Part shown: positions 50,143 through 60,107 of the stretch, piece after piece | How positions within the stretch are numbered: position 1 is the first letter of the stretch | How the letters are laid out: each line of letters starts with the position of its first letter | Assembly: GCA_028292625.1 (NCBI GenBank) | Contig: JAQGLY010000052.1 | Span: forward strand, 1 to 60,448 | DNA length: 60,448 nucleotides | Direction: 5' to 3' | Origin: Herbaspirillum sp. | GTDB taxonomy: Bacteria; Pseudomonadota; Gammaproteobacteria; Burkholderiales; Burkholderiaceae_D | Translations under genes and position numbers: made by a program | The notes under the pieces: model-generated | What the model was told of the DNA's origin: nothing | What the model saw: the letters and a program-made list of their open reading frames with translations, nothing else | Databases searched by the model: none

Positions 50143-51840
50143 TCATTCCATCGCTTCCGCATGCTCGATCATCAACTGCACCCTGGTCACGCCGTTATAT
50201 TCGTTGGCGTCCAGCCGGAACGCGACTTTGGCGTAGTCCGGCAGCGACGCCGTGCGGCCGAACCAGATCGCGTCGTATTTCTGGCCGTTCTTTTCCAGCA
50301 GCAGCTTCAAATGCTTTTCTTTCAGGATGCGCTGGCTGAGCACGCGGAAGCGGTCGCAAAACACCGGCGGCGCGAAGCCCTGGCCCCACACATGCGCGTC
50401 CATCAGCGTAATGAATTGCGTGGTGAAATAGGCGTCTTCCAGCATGCCGTCGGTTTCGACCACGCGCTCCAGCTGGTCCGAGGTCAACTGCGCGCGGCCG
50501 ACGGCTTCGAACGCCGCCGAAAAGGCCTCGAACGCATCGGCGCGGATGGTCAGCCCGGCCGCCATCGCGTGGCCGCCGAATTTATCGATCAGCGTCGGCG
50601 CGTGTTTGGACACCAGGTCGAGCGCGTCGCGCAAATGAAAACCGGCGATCGAACGGCCCGATCCCTTGATCCAGCCTTCATCGCCGGGCGCGAACGTGAT
50701 GGTCGGCCGGTAAAAGCGATCCTTCAGCCGTGACGCCACGATGCCGATTACGCCCTGATGCCAGGACGCATCGAACACGCTGATGGTCATGCTGTCGCGG
50801 GGATCGTAGCTGTCGAGCAGGTTCAGCGCGGTCTCCTGCATATCGGCCTCGATGTCGCGCCGGGCGCGGTTGATCTCATCCAGTTGCTGGGCGATGGCCC
50901 AGGCGCGGCCTTCATCGTCGGTGGTCAGGCATTCGATGCCCAGCGACATGTCGGCCAGACGGCCTGCCGCGTTCAATCGCGGCCCCAGCGCGAAGCCCAG
51001 ATCGAACGGCGTGGCGCGCCGCGCCTCCCGGCCGGCGGCGCGAAACAGCGCGGCCACGCCCGGATGCATGCGGCCGGCGCGCATGCGTTTCAAGCCCTGC
51101 GCCACCAGGATGCGGTTGTTGGCGTCCAGTTTCACCACGTCGGCCACGGTGCCCAGCGCCACCAGATCCAGCAGATGATCCAGCTTCGGCTGCGTCTGCG
51201 CATCGAACAGGCCGCGGCGGCGCATTTCCGCGCGCAGCGCCAGCAGCACGTAAAACATGACGCCGACGCCGGCCAGATGCTTGCTCGGAAAGCCGCAGGC
51301 GGGCTGGTTCGGATTGACGATGACGCGCGCGTCCGGCAACCGGTCGCCGGGCAAATGGTGATCGGTCACCACCACATCGATGCCGACGCGGGCGGCCTCG
51401 GCCACGCCGTCGATGCTGGCGATGCCGTTGTCGACGGTGACGATGATGTCGGGCGCGGAAGTGCGCACGGTCAGCGCCACGATCTCGGGCGTCAGCCCGT
51501 AGCCGTATTCGAAGCGGTTGGGCACGATGAAATCGACATTCGCCCCCAGCGCCCGCAGGCCGCGCAGTCCGACCGCGCAGGCGGTGGCGCCGTCGCAATC
51601 GTAGTCGGCGACGATGGTCATTTTCTTGCCGGCGGCGATCGCATCGGCCAGATACACGGCGGCCGCGTCGATATGCAACAGCCCGGACGGCGGTATCAAT
51701 CCGTTCAGTTCGCTGTTGAGCTCTCTGGCGTCGAGCAGGCCGCGGGCGGCGAACACGCGCGCCAGCGCCGGATGGACACCGTCGCGGATCAGTTTTTCGG
51801 CATCCTTGTGCGCATAGGGGCGGGTGCTGATGCGGATCAT
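50143..51840 (-). CDS. recJ: Single-stranded-DNA-specific exonuclease RecJ
   Basis: RecJ degrades single-stranded DNA 5' to 3' in recombination and mismatch repair. The 565-residue protein has the DHH phosphoesterase motifs VADYDCDGATACAVGLRGL and VTDHHLPGD. It also has LAGVGVMFYVLLALR, LALGTVADVV-like VALGTVADVVKLDANNR, GPRLNAAGRLADM, and the DHHA1 part with GGHAMAAGLTI. ATG 51840 (MIRISTRPYAHKD) overlaps the stop of the upstream gene by four bases, so the long N-terminal extension in the same frame is not real. prfB and lysS follow on the same strand. Confidence 0.96.
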   Translation of the reverse strand: MIRISTRPYAHKDAEKLIRDGVHPALARVFAARGLLDARELNSELNGLIPPSGLLHIDAAAVYLADAIAAGKKMTIVADYDCDGATACAVGLRGLRALGANVDFIVPNRFEYGYGLTPEIVALTVRTSAPDIIVTVDNGIASIDGVAEAARVGIDVVVTDHHLPGDRLPDARVIVNPNQPACGFPSKHLAGVGVMFYVLLALRAEMRRRGLFDAQTQPKLDHLLDLVALGTVADVVKLDANNRILVAQGLKRMRAGRMHPGVAALFRAAGREARRATPFDLGFALGPRLNAAGRLADMSLGIECLTTDDEGRAWAIAQQLDEINRARRDIEADMQETALNLLDSYDPRDSMTISVFDASWHQGVIGIVASRLKDRFYRPTITFAPGDEGWIKGSGRSIAGFHLRDALDLVSKHAPTLIDKFGGHAMAAGLTIRADAFEAFSAAFEAVGRAQLTSDQLERVVETDGMLEDAYFTTQFITLMDAHVWGQGFAPPVFCDRFRVLSQRILKEKHLKLLLEKNGQKYDAIWFGRTASLPDYAKVAFRLDANEYNGVTRVQLMIEHAEAME

Positions 51841-52904
51841 GACGCCAGCCTTTGCAAGCCGGGCTTGATCCAGAATTTGCGCAGGCTGTTGCGGCTGACG
51901 GCGATCTCGGCAATGCGATCCTGGCCGCTTAAAATCAGATTCAGCCGCTGCAGCCGTCCGGCGCGCAACGCGGCCAGCAACGGGGCGAACCAGTCGCGCT
52001 CCAGCGTTTCGACGCCTTCCAGCCAGTAACCCCATTCATCGGTCAACGCCGCCTCGGTCAGCGCATCCAGCAGCAACAGGCCACGCGCGCCGGGGGCGTC
52101 GATGAGTTCGGTAGGGCCGGCGGCAACGGAAGCGGCGGCGGCGAACTGACCGAACAAGCGGGTCCAGCCCGACAGATTGAAAGCCCTGTCGTAGCGTTCG
52201 GCCGATGCCGATGCCGGCGCGCCGGCGTCGGCTCCGCCCCAAAGCCACAGCGAATTGACCGGCTTCAGACCGCGCGCTTCGCGGGCTTCGTTCAGCGGCA
52301 GGGTAAACCAGTGCATCTGGATTTCGTTCTGCAATTTGCGCCAGGCGCGGTCGCCTTCGCCCTGCGGCATCCAGATATCGATATTGCGCCCGCTGGCGGC
52401 GTCCGGCGTGGCCGTGCGCAGCGCCGGCCAGTCGTCGGCGCGGATGAACCAGGTGCCGGCGTTGCCGTAAAGCAGCGTTTTGCCGATTTCGTCGCATAAG
52501 GATGCGGCGGCCTCGAACAAGGTGCGGGCGTCGCCGTCGTCCAGCGCCAATTGGCGCATATCGATCAACACCAGATGGTCGCGCGCGACATGGGTATGGG
52601 TGGGATGCAATATAAACCAATGCCCGTCGGCCGCTGGCAGGCCCAGCGCGCGCATCGCCGCGTGCGCCAGCGGCGGGCTGCTGTCGCCGGCGCCGCTGTT
52701 CGCGGCGGCCAGGCCGAAGCGTTGCGCCAGCCAGTTTTCGTGTGCCAGCGCGCGGGCGAACGGATCGACCGCCCGCGTGCCGGCATCGCCGGCGCCCCGC
52801 GACAGCAGCGTCGCCAGCGCCGGCGTGCGGCATTCACGGATCAGGTCGCGCGCGGTATCGGGCGGAGGAAAACCGAAGGGAAGCAAAATATCGAGAGCAT
52901 TCAT
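51837..52904 (-). CDS. Conserved hypothetical protein, RpfE-like
   Basis: The 355-residue protein starts MNALDILLPFGFPPPDTARDL, and its stop overlaps the recJ start. It contains WLAQRFGLAAANSGA, WFILHPTHTHVARDHLVL, GNAGTWFIRADDWPALRTATPDAASGRNIDIWMPQG and a NSLWLWGGAD segment. I recognise the pattern as that of proteins annotated RpfE-type or phosphoglycerate-mutase-like upstream of recJ in Burkholderiales and xanthomonads. No catalytic residues can be named, and the function is unknown. ATG 52922 is an alternative start. Confidence 0.7.
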   Translation of the reverse strand: MNALDILLPFGFPPPDTARDLIRECRTPALATLLSRGAGDAGTRAVDPFARALAHENWLAQRFGLAAANSGAGDSSPPLAHAAMRALGLPAADGHWFILHPTHTHVARDHLVLIDMRQLALDDGDARTLFEAAASLCDEIGKTLLYGNAGTWFIRADDWPALRTATPDAASGRNIDIWMPQGEGDRAWRKLQNEIQMHWFTLPLNEAREARGLKPVNSLWLWGGADAGAPASASAERYDRAFNLSGWTRLFGQFAAAASVAAGPTELIDAPGARGLLLLDALTEAALTDEWGYWLEGVETLERDWFAPLLAALRAGRLQRLNLILSGQDRIAEIAVSRNSLRKFWIKPGLQRLAS

Positions 52905-53051
52905 GCCGCGATTGTAGGCCATCCGGGTGCGTCGCCGCCATCGTCATTGGCAAGGACGACTGTTTATATGGCACACTGCGGGTCGGCGGCCCCGATTGGC
53001 TGACTCGGCAATCCCGCCCGTTGATTGCATATTCGTTTACCGGAGCGTTAT

Positions 53052-54317
53052 TTGAGCTTTTTAAAAAATTTACCGTTTGAATGGCAGGTGGGCATACGCT
53101 ACACCCGGGCCGGCAAACGCAGCGGCCGCAACAGCTTTATTTCCTTCATTTCCCTGATTTCGATGGCCGGCATCGCCCTTGGCGTGGCCGCGCTGATCGT
53201 CGTGCTGTCGGTGATGAACGGTTTTCAGAAAGAGGTGCGCGACCGCATGCTGTCCGTGCTGGCGCATATCGAAGTATTCGACGCCAACGGTTCGATGCCG
53301 GACTGGAAACTGGTCGCCAAGGACGTGTTCAAGGACAAGGAAGTGATCGGCGCCGCGCCGTATGTCGCCGCGCAGGCGATGATGAGCCGCGGCGAAACCT
53401 TGCGCGGAGTGGTGATCCGCGGCGTGCTGCCGGCCGAGGAGCCGAAGGTGTCGGATGTGGCGAAACAGGTGCGCCAGGGCAGTTTCTCCGATCTGAAATC
53501 CGGTGAATTCAACATCGTGCTGGGCGGCGAACTGGCGCGCGGCCTGCACGTCGGTATCGGCGACAAGGTCACGCTGATCGCGCCGCAGGGACAGGTCACG
53601 CCGGCCGGCGTGCTGCCGCGCCTGAAGCAATTCACCGTGGTCGGCATTTTCGAAGCCGGCCATTACGAATTCGATTCGACGCTGGCCTTCATTCACATCG
53701 ACGACGCGGAAACCATGTTCCGCATGGACGCGCCCAGCGGATTGCGGCTGCGCATCGTCGATATGCTGCAGGCGCCGCAGGTAGCCAACGATCTGGCGCG
53801 GATGCTGCCGAGCAATCTGTATTTGCGCGACTGGTCGCAGCAGAACAGCAACTGGTTTGCCGCCGTCAAGACCGAGAAACGCATGATGTTCATCATCCTG
53901 ACGCTGATCATCGCCGTGGCGGCGTTCAATCTGGTGTCGACCTTGGTGATGACCGTGACCGACAAGCAGGCCGATATCGCGATCCTGCGCACGCTGGGCG
54001 CGTCGCCGCTGTCGATCATGAAAATTTTCATGATCCAGGGGGCGCTGGTCGGCCTGATCGGCACCGCCGCCGGGGTCGGTTTCGGCGTGCTGGTGGCCTC
54101 CAATATCGAAGTGATCGTGCCGTTCATCGAACACCTGCTGCACGTGCAGTTCCTGCCGAAGAGCGTGTATGTGATTTCCGAATTGCCGTCCGATCTGCGC
54201 TGGCCGGATGTCGGCACCATCGGCGGCGTGGCGGTGATACTGGCCTTTCTGGCGACGCTGTACCCGAGTTGGTGGGCGTCGAACGTCAAACCTGCGGAGG
54301 CCTTGCGTTATGAATAA
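53052..54317 (+). CDS. lolC: Lipoprotein-releasing system transmembrane protein LolC/E
   Basis: This inner-membrane subunit extracts outer-membrane lipoproteins for LolA. The 421-residue protein has the LolC/LolE layout: one N-terminal helix ([27 protein letters not shown]), a large periplasmic domain, and three C-terminal helices with the FtsX motif [29 protein letters not shown]. Start is TTG 53052 ([19 protein letters not shown]) with GGAG seven bases upstream; no ATG fits. It overlaps lolD by eight bases. Only one permease gene is present, so it may work as the homodimeric LolF type. Confidence 0.94.
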   Translation: MSFLKNLPFEWQVGIRYTRAGKRSGRNSFISFISLISMAGIALGVAALIVVLSVMNGFQKEVRDRMLSVLAHIEVFDANGSMPDWKLVAKDVFKDKEVIGAAPYVAAQAMMSRGETLRGVVIRGVLPAEEPKVSDVAKQVRQGSFSDLKSGEFNIVLGGELARGLHVGIGDKVTLIAPQGQVTPAGVLPRLKQFTVVGIFEAGHYEFDSTLAFIHIDDAETMFRMDAPSGLRLRIVDMLQAPQVANDLARMLPSNLYLRDWSQQNSNWFAAVKTEKRMMFIILTLIIAVAAFNLVSTLVMTVTDKQADIAILRTLGASPLSIMKIFMIQGALVGLIGTAAGVGFGVLVASNIEVIVPFIEHLLHVQFLPKSVYVISELPSDLRWPDVGTIGGVAVILAFLATLYPSWWASNVKPAEALRYE

Positions 54318-55035
54318 TCGGGACAACGGCGCGCGCCAACCGGCAAGCGGGGAAGCGGTGCTGTCTTGCCGCGGCCTGGGCAAAACCTTTACGCAGGGGC
54401 GTTACTCGGTCAAGGTGTTCGAAGGCATCGATTTCGACGTGCAGGCCGGCGAACAGGTGGCCGTGGTCGGCGCGTCCGGCTCCGGCAAATCGACGCTGCT
54501 GCATTTGCTGGGCGGACTGGATACGCCGACCGCCGGCGGTGTCAAGCTGCTCGGCAAGGACTTCGCCAGCCTCAGCGACAGCTCCCGCGGCGTGCTGCGC
54601 AACGAGTCGCTGGGCTTCGTCTATCAATTCCATCATCTGTTGCCGGAGTTCTCGGCGCTGGACAACGTCGCGATGCCGCTGCGGATTCGCCGGGTCGCGC
54701 CGGCCGCCGCGCGCGAACAGGCGCGCGAAATCCTGGCGCGGGTCGGCCTGGCCGATCGCGTCACGCACGTGCCGGGCGAATTGTCCGGCGGCGAACGCCA
54801 GCGGGTGGCGCTGGCGCGCGCGTTGGTCACCGGACCGGCCTGCGTGCTGGCCGACGAGCCGACCGGCAATCTGGATCACGCCACCGCGCACAAGACCTTC
54901 GATATGATGCTGGAATTGTCGGACCGCCTGGGCACGGCCTTTGTGATCGTGACGCACGACGGCGAACTGGCGCAGCGCTGCGGGCGCATATTGCATCTGG
55001 CCGAAGACGGATTGCAGACCTTCGTCGTGCAATAG
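54310..55035 (+). CDS. lolD: Lipoprotein-releasing system ATP-binding protein LolD
   Basis: LolD is the ATPase of the Lol extraction complex. The 241-residue protein has Walker [17 protein letters not shown], the Q-loop [18 protein letters not shown], the ABC signature [15 protein letters not shown], Walker [13 protein letters not shown] and the H-loop VIVTHD. Its ATG lies inside the last codons of lolC, showing tight coupling. tatD follows after 23 bp. Confidence 0.96.
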   Translation: MNNRDNGARQPASGEAVLSCRGLGKTFTQGRYSVKVFEGIDFDVQAGEQVAVVGASGSGKSTLLHLLGGLDTPTAGGVKLLGKDFASLSDSSRGVLRNESLGFVYQFHHLLPEFSALDNVAMPLRIRRVAPAAAREQAREILARVGLADRVTHVPGELSGGERQRVALARALVTGPACVLADEPTGNLDHATAHKTFDMMLELSDRLGTAFVIVTHDGELAQRCGRILHLAEDGLQTFVVQ

Positions 55036-55058
55036 TCCGCTGCTGTATCCTCTGCATC

Positions 55059-55874
55059 ATGTGGATCGATACCCATTGCCATCTGGACGCCGCCGAATTC
55101 GGCGGCGCTCAGGCCGCTTTAAGCGGGGCCGCGGCGCAAGAGGGCGTCGCGCTGATCGTGATTCCGGCCATCGCGGCGTTCAATTTCGCGCGCGTGGCCG
55201 AGCTGGCGCGGCAGTATCCGAACTGCGTCTATGCGCTGGGCGTGCATCCATTGCTGACGCCGCAGGCCGAAGAGCATGAGCTGGAGATCTTGCAGCAGGC
55301 GATCGAAGCGGCGCTGGGCGACCCGCGTTTCGTCGCCATCGGCGAAATCGGCCTCGATTATTTCGTGCCCGAGCTGAAGCAGGGCGCATTGCGCGACAAG
55401 CAGGAACGTTACTTCGTCGCGCAACTGAAGCTGGCGCGGCGCTACGATCTGCCGGTGCTGCTGCATGTGCGGCGTTCGCAGGACATCGTACTGAAATACC
55501 TGCGGCAGCATCCGGCTCCCGGCGGCATCGCGCACGCCTTCAACGGCAGTTTCCAACAGGCCGAGCGCTTCATCGATGTCGGCTTCAAACTCGGTTTCGG
55601 CGGCGCGATGACATTTCCGCGCGCCTTGCAGATACGCCGGCTGGCCGCCGATTTACCGCTGGATGCGCTGGTGCTGGAAACCGATGCGCCGGACATTTCT
55701 CCCGCCTGGCTGCATCCGGCGCCCAACACGCCGCAACAGATCCCGCGCATCGGCGGCGTGCTGGCGCAATTGCGCGGCATCGCCCCAGATGCGGTGGCGC
55801 GAGCGACCGCCGCCAATGCGTATGCGGCGATGCCTCGGCTGGCTGCATTGATGAATGTCCCGTCGCGCAACTAG
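55059..55874 (+). CDS. TatD-family metal-dependent deoxyribonuclease
   Basis: The 271-residue TIM-barrel hydrolase has the family's metal ligands in order: DTHCHLD near the N-terminus, ALGVHPLL, AIGEIGLDYF, LLHVRRSQD, GIAHAFNGS and LETDAPD. It resembles YcfH/YjjV-type TatD nucleases (3'-5' exonuclease or D-aminoacyl-tRNA-linked roles have been described). I place the start at ATG 55059 (MWIDTHCHLD); the same frame is open far upstream within lolD, but that part is a shadow. Downstream is a CCGTTTTT/AAAAACGG hairpin. Confidence 0.94.
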   Translation: MWIDTHCHLDAAEFGGAQAALSGAAAQEGVALIVIPAIAAFNFARVAELARQYPNCVYALGVHPLLTPQAEEHELEILQQAIEAALGDPRFVAIGEIGLDYFVPELKQGALRDKQERYFVAQLKLARRYDLPVLLHVRRSQDIVLKYLRQHPAPGGIAHAFNGSFQQAERFIDVGFKLGFGGAMTFPRALQIRRLAADLPLDALVLETDAPDISPAWLHPAPNTPQQIPRIGGVLAQLRGIAPDAVARATAANAYAAMPRLAALMNVPSRN

Positions 55875-55954
55875 TAATTATGACTGTGGTTACGGCAGCA
55901 TCGCCGCCGGATTCGCCTGCATTACTCCCGAAAATTCCTCTACACTAAGTGCTG

Positions 55955-55978
55955 CCGTTTTTCCCGAAAAACGGTTTT
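55955..55978 (+). terminator. Weak terminator-like hairpin after tatD
   Basis: CCGTTTTT (55955-55962) pairs with AAAAACGG (55967-55974) around CCCG and is followed by TTTT. It is 80 bp beyond the tatD-type gene. Confidence 0.4.
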
Positions 55979-56109
55979 CCGATCCGACAGAGCGCGCCGT
56001 ATGCCGGCGCAATCGCGGGTTCGCAAGGAACCCGGCCGCACAATCTGTCTTCACATGCAAATCTAAACGAACGGGCGGCCGCGCCGCCCATCGATGAAAT
56101 GGGATTGCC

Positions 56110-56550
56110 GTGTCCAAAGCAAAATATTTTCAACTGGTCGACGAGTTCTGTTTTCTGGCCGGCGTGGAGCAGCAGCAATTGATTGCCGAAGGCGGCGCGC
56201 TGAGCGTCGACGAAGTCATGTTTTCGCTGCTGCATAATGAACAGATCGACGACAGCCTGCTGTTCATCTATGCCGACTTCGGCGAGCTGCCGACCGGCCG
56301 CGAATTGCAGGCGGCGCAGGCGCTGCTGGAAGCCAATCTGTTTTTGTATTCCGGCGCGGCGCCGGTGTTTGCGATTTCCGCGGAAACCGAGCGGGTGGTG
56401 ATGGCCGATCACCGCGCGCTCGACGCGCTCGATGCGCATGGCCTGAGAGACCTGTTGACGGATATGGCGGCAAAGGCCAAGCAATGGCGCGGCGATTATT
56501 TTCTGGATGCCTTGTCCAACCCGTTTCAATTGTCGACGCCGTATCGCTGA
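56110..56550 (+). CDS. CesT/Tir-chaperone-like small protein
   Basis: The 146-residue acidic protein starts at GTG 56110 (MSKAKYFQLVDEFC); no in-frame ATG and no strong ribosome binding site are available. A GGGCGGC/GCCGCCC hairpin lies 20 bases upstream. The sequence FIYADFGELPTGRELQAAQALLEANLFLYSGAAPVFAISAETERVVMADH is the pattern of CesT-family type III secretion chaperones: helix, then strands with a small hydrophobic face. C-terminal DLLTDMAAKAKQWRGDYF completes the fold. No secretion genes are nearby; single members next to comEC occur in Burkholderiales. A chaperone role is inferred only. Confidence 0.75.
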   Translation: MSKAKYFQLVDEFCFLAGVEQQQLIAEGGALSVDEVMFSLLHNEQIDDSLLFIYADFGELPTGRELQAAQALLEANLFLYSGAAPVFAISAETERVVMADHRALDALDAHGLRDLLTDMAAKAKQWRGDYFLDALSNPFQLSTPYR

Positions 56551-56668
56551 TTGGCCGCGCTCGATGAATTTGGATTCCATATCTTGTTCCTCGCGTCTTG
56601 CCGTTCAGGCGTCCGATCCATCCATGCTACAGGTCGATCCCCGGTTAGCGACAGCCGCCTGAGCCGCG

Positions 56669-59191
56669 ATGCGCTGTGCGCTGCTGGCATATGCCGCCGG
56701 TATTGCCGGCTTGCAGACGCTGGCCGTATTGCCGGCGCAGCGATGGTGCATGGCGCTGGCGCTGGCCTCTTTAGCTTCGGCGTGGCTGCTGCTGAAAAAA
56801 TGTCCCGTGACGCCGCCGGTGTGCGATGCGGCTCACGCATTCCGCCGCACGCCTTTTCCATGGCTTCGTTTACTGATATCGGCGGCCTGCGCCGCATCGA
56901 TAGGATTCGCATGGGCCGCGCTATGCGCGCACGATCGTCTGCGCGACCGGCTGGCGCCGGAATGGGAAGGGCGCGACGTGACGGTGATCGGCGCCGTCGA
57001 CAATCTGCCCGTGTCTTTCGAACGCGGACGACGCTTCCTGTTTTCCGTCGAGCGGGTACTGCCGCGGAACGGCGCGATCCCGCATCTGCCCGCGCGATTG
57101 TCGCTGTCCTGGTATGCCGGCCGCGGCGCCAAGGCGCGGCTTCCCGAGATCGCACCGGGCGCGCGCTGGCGCTTGACGGTAAGGCTGACGCGGCCGCACG
57201 GCAACGCCAATCCCGACGGCTTCGATTACGAATTATGGCTGCTGGAGCGCGGCATCGGCGCCACCGGTTATGTGCGCGACGTCGACCCGCACACCGCGCC
57301 GCGTTTGCTGAACCCGTTCGTATTCAGCGCGCCGCACGCAATCGAACGTCTGCGCGGACGGGTGCGGCGCAAGATTCTGGCCGCGTTGCCGCAAGCCGCG
57401 CATGCCGGCGTCATCGTCGCGCTGGCGCTAGGCGAACAGCGCGCCATCGAAAAAAGCGACTGGGACGTGTTCAGGCGCACCGGCGTCAGCCATCTGATCG
57501 CCATTTCGGGATTGCACATCATGCTGGTCGCGGGCCTGTTCGGCCGGCTGGTCACCGCACTGTGGCGGCGCTCGTTCTGGATTCCTTCGCACTGGATGAC
57601 GCCGCTGCCGCTGCGCCTGCCGGCGCAAAAAGCAGCGCTGCCCGCAGCCGTCGCCGGCGCGGCGGGCTATGTCGTGCTGGCCGGCTGCGGGATTCCCGCG
57701 CAACGGGCGCTCTACATGCTGATCGCGGTGGCGCTGGCGGCGTGGTTCGGGCGCATCGGCAGCGCCGCGCACATTCTCTGCATCGCGCTGGCGGTGGTGC
57801 TGACGGTAGACCCCTGGGCCTTGCTATGGCCGGGTTTTCATTTATCGTTCGCGGCGGTCGCGATCATTCTGTACGCCGGCGGCGGCCGCGGTAAAACAGG
57901 CCTCACCGAAGAAAGCGACAGCGCGCCCACGGACTGCTGGCGGCATTGCCGCCGGCTGCTGCGCACGCTTGCCGACGGCATGCGCACTCAATGGGCGGTG
58001 ACGGTGGGATTATTGCCGCTGACCTTGCTGCTGTTTGCGCAATATTCGCTGATCGGTCCGATTGCGAATGCACTGGCGATACCGGCGGTCACATTATTGA
58101 TAGCGCCGCTGGCCTTGCTCGGCAGCGTGCTGCCCGCGCCGCTGGCGTCATGGGCATTGACGCTGGCGCACGCTGCGTTTTCGCTGCTGTTCGACTGGCT
58201 GAACTGGTGCAGTACGCTGCCGACCGCCGTATGGCGTGCACCGCTGCCGAGCTGGCCGCTGTTCCTGGCGGCGCTGAGCGGCGCATTGCTGATACTGGCG
58301 CCGCGCGGCTGGCCCTTGCGCTGGGTCGGCTGCTTCGGCTGCCTGCCGCTGCTGTTGAATACGCCGATGCATCCACCCGCCGGCGCATTGTGGGTAACCG
58401 CCTTCGACGTAGGGCAGGGCATGGCGCTGCTGATTGAAACCAGGACGCATCGGCTGCTGTACGACACCGGCCCGCCGTACGGAACGGACAGCGACGCCGG
58501 CGATCGCGTGCTCCTGCCATATCTGCAGGCACGCGGCATCGGCGCGCTGGATGCGCTGGTGGTATCCCACAGCGACAGCGACCATGCCGGCGGCGCCGCG
58601 ACGCTGCTGCGCGCATTGCCGATAGCAACCGTATATACGTCGCTGCCCGCCCGTCACCGCATCGTGCGGGCAGCCGCGCAACACCGACGCTGCATCGCGG
58701 GCCAGCACTGGCAATGGGACGGCGTGACATTCGACATGCTGCATCCGACCGCCGCCGTCTACGCCAACCGAAAAGGCAGCCCCAACGCCCGCAGTTGCGT
58801 ATTGAAGATAAGCAACGGCAAGCATGCCGTCTTGCTGCCCGGCGACATTGGCGCAGCGCAAGAAAAAGACCTCATCGACCGGCTCGGCGCCCACCGGCTG
58901 CGCGCCAGCGTCCTGCTGGCGCCGCATCACGGCAGTAAAACCTCCTCTTCGCCAGCATTTCTACAAGCGGTAGACCCGGCCATCGCCGTCTTTCAGACCG
59001 GCTACCGCAATCGCTTCCACCATCCGCAGGCGAAAATCTACGATCGCTACCGCGATTCAGGCATTCGGCGCTTAAGGACCGACCAAACCGGCGCAATCAC
59101 ATTACAATTAGGAACGGTCGTGCTTTATCAGACCTATCGGCAGCAGCATGCGCGTTACTGGCACAGCGGGCCATCGCCGTTGCCCCCATAG
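56669..59191 (+). CDS. comEC: DNA internalisation competence protein ComEC/Rec2
   Basis: ComEC forms the inner-membrane channel for single-stranded DNA during transformation. The 840-residue protein has N-terminal helices and the DUF4131 domain (WEGRDVTVIGAVDNLPVSFERGRRF...), then the Competence domain with HAGVIVALALGEQRAIEKSDWDVFRRTGVSHLIAISGLHIMLVAGL. A series of further helices follows. The C-terminal metallo-beta-lactamase domain has FDVGQGMALLIET, VSHSDSDHAGGAATLL and LLAPHHGSKTSSSPAFL. All three modules are intact, so it looks functional. No other competence genes are in the window. Confidence 0.95.
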   Translation: MRCALLAYAAGIAGLQTLAVLPAQRWCMALALASLASAWLLLKKCPVTPPVCDAAHAFRRTPFPWLRLLISAACAASIGFAWAALCAHDRLRDRLAPEWEGRDVTVIGAVDNLPVSFERGRRFLFSVERVLPRNGAIPHLPARLSLSWYAGRGAKARLPEIAPGARWRLTVRLTRPHGNANPDGFDYELWLLERGIGATGYVRDVDPHTAPRLLNPFVFSAPHAIERLRGRVRRKILAALPQAAHAGVIVALALGEQRAIEKSDWDVFRRTGVSHLIAISGLHIMLVAGLFGRLVTALWRRSFWIPSHWMTPLPLRLPAQKAALPAAVAGAAGYVVLAGCGIPAQRALYMLIAVALAAWFGRIGSAAHILCIALAVVLTVDPWALLWPGFHLSFAAVAIILYAGGGRGKTGLTEESDSAPTDCWRHCRRLLRTLADGMRTQWAVTVGLLPLTLLLFAQYSLIGPIANALAIPAVTLLIAPLALLGSVLPAPLASWALTLAHAAFSLLFDWLNWCSTLPTAVWRAPLPSWPLFLAALSGALLILAPRGWPLRWVGCFGCLPLLLNTPMHPPAGALWVTAFDVGQGMALLIETRTHRLLYDTGPPYGTDSDAGDRVLLPYLQARGIGALDALVVSHSDSDHAGGAATLLRALPIATVYTSLPARHRIVRAAAQHRRCIAGQHWQWDGVTFDMLHPTAAVYANRKGSPNARSCVLKISNGKHAVLLPGDIGAAQEKDLIDRLGAHRLRASVLLAPHHGSKTSSSPAFLQAVDPAIAVFQTGYRNRFHHPQAKIYDRYRDSGIRRLRTDQTGAITLQLGTVVLYQTYRQQHARYWHSGPSPLPP

Positions 59192-59200
59192 AAACAGCCA

Positions 59201-60019
59201 ATGACAAAACCGATATTGCACTTCGCCCATGCCAACAGCTATCCCGCAGGAACCTACCGCCTGTTTTTCGAGCGATTGCGGCAGCACTACGACATTCACG
59301 CGATGGCGATGCATGCGCACAACCCCGACTATCCCGTCGATGACGGCTGGACCTCGCTGGGTCGGGAATTATCGGACGAGCTGGCGCGGCGTTACAGCGC
59401 ACCGGTGATCCTGGTAGGACACTCGCTGGGCGGCATACTAAGCCTGATCGCGGCGAGGAATCGCCCCGACCTGGTGCGTTGCGTAGTATTGCTGGACTCA
59501 CCGATAGTAGCGGGATGGCGCGCCATGATACTGCGCCTCATGAAAGCGTTCAACGTAGAGCACAAACACGCCCCCTCGCGCTTCTCGGTCAAGCGTCGCA
59601 ACGTCTGGCCCGACCGCGAAAGCAGCTACCGGCATTTCGCATCGAAGCGCGTCTTTGCCGCGTGGCCGGAAGAAGTATTGCGAGACTATGTCGAGCACGG
59701 CATAAGCGAACAAGAAAACGGCGTAGGCCTCAGTTTTTCACGCGAAACGGAGACCGCGATCTACCGCACGATTCCGCACGATTTAGGAAAACTGACGAAA
59801 CAAAACTTCCCGGTGCCGGTAGGGTTCATAGGTGGTGAAGATTCGGTGGAATGCCGCCTGGCCGGCCTGGCGGCGACCCGCCGTCTGGTAGGCGAGAACT
59901 TCATCCAGATCCCGGGCGGCCATTTATTTCCGATGGCCACTCCGGAAGCTGCCGCGGAGGCGGTAAACCAGATGATCAATACAGTATTGTCCGAAGCAGT
60001 AAGCATTAATGTTGTGTAG
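59201..60019 (+). CDS. Alpha/beta hydrolase
   Basis: The 272-residue protein starts FAHANSYPAGTYRLFFERLRQHYDIHAMAMHAH and has the nucleophile elbow VGHSLGGILSLIAAR with the active-site serine near residue 77. The C-terminal GGHLFPMATPEAAAE contains the likely catalytic histidine. No signal peptide. It resembles the serine-hydrolase group that includes esterases and haloperoxidase-like enzymes; the substrate is unknown. It lies 10 bp after comEC and may share its transcript. Confidence 0.9.
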   Translation: MTKPILHFAHANSYPAGTYRLFFERLRQHYDIHAMAMHAHNPDYPVDDGWTSLGRELSDELARRYSAPVILVGHSLGGILSLIAARNRPDLVRCVVLLDSPIVAGWRAMILRLMKAFNVEHKHAPSRFSVKRRNVWPDRESSYRHFASKRVFAAWPEEVLRDYVEHGISEQENGVGLSFSRETETAIYRTIPHDLGKLTKQNFPVPVGFIGGEDSVECRLAGLAATRRLVGENFIQIPGGHLFPMATPEAAAEAVNQMINTVLSEAVSINVV

Positions 60020-60030
60020 AGGGAGGAGCG

Positions 60031-60068
60031 CTTCCTTCGATAAGGCTTCGCCTACTCAGGACGAACGG
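60031..60068. repeat. REP-like extragenic repeat, copy 2
   Basis: CTTCCTTCGAT, a 7-nt spacer and CGCCTACTCAGGACGAACGG match copy 1 at 35977-36018 (first block identical, second block 19 of 20). The spacer region differs but still forms a small hairpin (AGGC-TTC-GCCT). Confidence 0.65.
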
Positions 60069-60107
60069 CAGTTCCGTAAAATTTAACCAAAAATCCAAGC
60101 CATCCGT

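Noticed and set aside
54366..55058. Possible fusion of tatD to an upstream domain
   Set aside because: The upstream part of the frame is lolD read in another frame. The true TatD start is at 55059.
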